Positions 5,814-7,060 of a stretch of 7,060 bases of DNA are shown one piece after another. Numbering within the stretch: the first letter of the stretch is position 1; each line of letters starts with the position of its first letter. The stretch is taken from NCBI GenBank assembly GCA_012799845.1, contig JAAZKL010000055.1, forward strand, positions 1 to 7,060, read 5' to 3'. The notes under the pieces are model-generated. The model made no database searches. It was not told the DNA's origin and was given only the letters and a program-made list of their open reading frames with translations. A program made the translations under genes and the position numbers. Origin of the DNA: Clostridiaceae bacterium. GTDB lineage: Bacteria; Bacillota; Clostridia; Acetivibrionales; DTU013.

Positions 5814-6141
5814 CTGTCGTAGACCGGCCGGAAAATACAGCCGCCAGGGACCAGCCGGAAAATACAGCCGCCAGGGACCAGCCGGGAAAGACGGTCTCCA
5901 GGGACCGGCCGGGAAGGACTACCTCCAGGGACTGGCCGGAAAATACAGCCGCCAGGGACCAGCCGGGGAAAAAAGGGAACTGACGCAGACTGATCGGGAA
6001 GGAAATGATAATTGCCGTAGAACGGTCAGGCAGAAAAAGACAATGAAAAGCAAGAATAAGGCAGGAAAAGAGATAGAAAAAGCCAAGAAAAGCCAAGAAA
6101 AGACAAGAAAAGACAAGGACAGGATATGGAAGCAGACGTAA
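5803..6141 (+). CDS. Possible small basic protein with collagen-like repeats (doubtful gene)
   Basis: This 112-residue frame starts with an ATG overlapping the yabE end by 11 nt and ends 16 nt inside rsmA, so it could be translationally coupled to both. Only a weak purine stretch (AAGGTCAGGG, 5781-5790) precedes the start. Residues about 8-56 are a 9-residue repeat, P-A-G-K-Y-S-R-Q-G and variants; copy 3 gives true collagen triplets (GPA GKD GLQ GPA GKD), while others lack the third Gly. Residues about 57-112 are extremely rich in Lys, Arg, Glu and Gln (for example KKSQEKTRKDKDR). No signal peptide or membrane helix is seen. Against it: a 27-bp repeat free of stops keeps other frames open too, including the opposite strand. 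It may be expressed as a collagen-like or nucleic-acid-binding protein, or may be non-coding repeat DNA. Confidence 0.38.
   Translation: MTSSCRRPAGKYSRQGPAGKYSRQGPAGKDGLQGPAGKDYLQGLAGKYSRQGPAGEKRELTQTDREGNDNCRRTVRQKKTMKSKNKAGKEIEKAKKSQEKTRKDKDRIWKQT
5824..5970 (+). repeat. 27-bp tandem repeat, five copies plus a partial sixth
   Basis: Units start at 5824, 5851, 5878, 5905 and 5932, with a 12-nt partial unit at 5959. Copies 1, 2 and 5 are identical except for bases 2-3 of the unit; copies 3 and 4 form a second subtype. The interleaving suggests unequal crossing-over or conversion. It fills the first half of the 312-nt yabE-rsmA interval. Confidence 0.9.
6081..6119 (+). repeat. 10-bp purine-rich tandem repeat just before rsmA
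   Basis: Four direct copies of AG[C/A]CAAGAAA lie immediately upstream of the rsmA start, within a strongly purine-biased stretch from about 6029 to 6125. The last copy (AGACAAGGAC) supplies AAGGA at 6115-6119, the likely ribosome binding site of rsmA, 6 nt before its ATG. Confidence 0.75.
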
Positions 6142-7010
6142 GAAGCATCCTCAAAAAACTCAACATAAGGCCGTCCAAAGCATTCGGTCAGAATTTCCTT
6201 ACAGACAGATGGGCACTGCAGGGGATAGCAGATGCTGCCGAATTGACGTCAAACGATACGGTGCTTGAAATAGGCCCCGGCATTGGAAGCCTGACATCAT
6301 ATCTGGCTGAGGATGCAGGCTGTGTGGTGGCCGTGGAAATCGACAAACGGCTGGTGCCGATACTGCATGACCTTCTGATCGGCTACCGCAATGTCCATAT
6401 AATAAATGCCGATATACTCAGGCTGGATTTGAAAAAAGAGCTTGCGCCTTTCATGACCTCTCCCGACGGCTCTCCACGTTCGCTGAAGGTTGTGGCGAAC
6501 CTGCCGTATTACATAACGACACCCGTCATAATGAAGTTGCTTGAAAACGGCCTTGATGCGGAATGCATGGTTTTCATGGTGCAGAAGGAAGTGGCGGAAC
6601 GGATGATGGCAAAGCCCGGGGGCAAGGATTACGGGGCGCTTTCGGTGGCAGTGGCGTATTATACCAAACCGTCGGTCATAATGAATGTTCCGCCGGACTG
6701 CTTCATACCCCGTCCGGGCGTCGATTCGACGGTCATCAGGCTGGATCTGAACAAAACGCCGCCCGTTGAACTGAAGGACAGGGATCTCTTTTTCAAAGTC
6801 GTAAAAGCGGCGTTCGGACAAAGAAGAAAAACCCTGGCGAATGCGCTGAGCAATGCTGTCTATTTGGGCGCAAACAAGGAGCAGGTCCTGAAGATCCTCG
6901 GAGAAACCGGCATAGACGAAATGCAGAGGGGAGAGACTTTATCCATACAGCAGTTCGCCCTGTTGGCCAACCGCATATATGAACTTCGTAAAGAATCCGG
7001 TATCCAGTGA
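6126..7010 (+). CDS. rsmA: 16S rRNA (adenine1518-N6/adenine1519-N6)-dimethyltransferase
   Basis: RsmA (KsgA) dimethylates the two adjacent adenines of the 3'-terminal helix 45 loop of 16S rRNA, using S-adenosylmethionine, late in 30S assembly; its loss confers kasugamycin resistance. The 294 residues are a usual family length. Seen: the N-terminal FGQNFL (20-25); SAM-binding motif I EIGPGIGSLT (48-57); VEID (70-73), whose acidic residue binds the ribose; NADIL (94-98); the catalytic motif IV NLPYYI (125-130); PRPGVDS (196-201); FGQRRKTL (230-237); and RGETLS (268-273) in the C-terminal helical domain. The ATG at 6126 has AAGGA 6 nt upstream and gives the conserved N-terminus. It normally follows rnmV, but here follows a repeat-filled interval after yabE and probably depends on the yabE promoter. 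No defect is seen. Confidence 0.98.
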   Translation: MEADVRSILKKLNIRPSKAFGQNFLTDRWALQGIADAAELTSNDTVLEIGPGIGSLTSYLAEDAGCVVAVEIDKRLVPILHDLLIGYRNVHIINADILRLDLKKELAPFMTSPDGSPRSLKVVANLPYYITTPVIMKLLENGLDAECMVFMVQKEVAERMMAKPGGKDYGALSVAVAYYTKPSVIMNVPPDCFIPRPGVDSTVIRLDLNKTPPVELKDRDLFFKVVKAAFGQRRKTLANALSNAVYLGANKEQVLKILGETGIDEMQRGETLSIQQFALLANRIYELRKESGIQ

Positions 7011-7037
7011 CATAATGCTGATATCCTTTAATATAAT
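7007..7037 (+). promoter_or_regulatory. Weak promoter candidate after rsmA
   Basis: GTGACA (7007-7012, overlapping the rsmA stop) and a perfect TATAAT (7032-7037) are separated by 19 nt, longer than the usual 16-18. If real it would serve a gene beyond the window. The remaining sequence to 7060 shows nothing else. Confidence 0.25.
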
Positions 7038-7060
7038 GCAGGCATCCAACGCATTGCTGC

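Noticed and set aside
5976..6045. Possible rnmV remnant: a short frame reading KEMIIAVERSG, faintly like the Toprim start KEVIVVEGKDD
   Set aside because: Similarity is only about five residues, the diagnostic GKDD is absent and the frame stops within a few codons, so chance is the better explanation.
5785..6096. 103-codon minus-strand frame with repeated WSLAAVFSG-like motif
   Set aside because: It is the mirror of the stop-free 27-bp repeat; there is no convincing ribosome site and it opposes two well-supported genes.

Overview
The window is a conserved bacterial housekeeping locus: a 5'-truncated methionyl-tRNA synthetase gene (metG), tatD, a yabE-type G5/3D cell-wall protein gene and rsmA (ksgA), all on the + strand. 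The metG-tatD-yabE-(rnmV)-rsmA order is classic for Firmicutes (Bacillus, Clostridia). Close to even base composition, TTG and ATG starts with purine-rich Shine-Dalgarno sites, and a B. subtilis-like MetRS with a C-terminal tRNA-binding domain point to a Clostridia-like, probably spore-forming member of that phylum. The genus cannot be fixed from the sequence alone.

Layout: (1) 1-1896, metG lacking its N-terminus, including the HIGH motif. (2) 1897-2052, a spacer with a GC-rich palindrome/hairpin and a candidate promoter with a perfect TATAAT. (3) 2053-2820, tatD, followed 21 nt later by an unrecognised membrane-anchored coiled-coil protein gene (2842-3543), probably co-transcribed. (4) 3544-3637, a short regulatory region with a CATATAAT -10 element, a sigma-K-like -35 and a 9-bp inverted repeat. 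(5) 3638-4360, an unrecognised Met/Pro-rich protein with two internal repeat families. (6) 4361-4745, a non-coding stretch with a 45-46-bp tandem repeat that begins inside the preceding gene, a rho-independent terminator and a strong sigma-A-type promoter. (7) 4746-5813, yabE. (8) 5814-6125, where rnmV usually lies in this gene order: here there is only a repeat-built stretch that can encode a small basic collagen-like protein overlapping both neighbours. (9) 6126-7010, rsmA, then 50 nt of spacer.

The conserved genes serve translation and its RNA maturation (metG, rsmA), nucleic-acid processing or repair (tatD) and the cell wall (yabE). The unusual content is all in the gaps. Repeats with periods of 39, 33, 45-46, 27 and 10 bp occupy the sites where the conserved order is interrupted. 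I see no transposase, integrase, CRISPR array, tRNA or rRNA. I do not think the window holds a clear new multi-gene system. The best leads are the collagen-like repeat ORF in the rnmV slot and the Met/Pro-rich gene with its sporulation-like promoter and inverted repeat.
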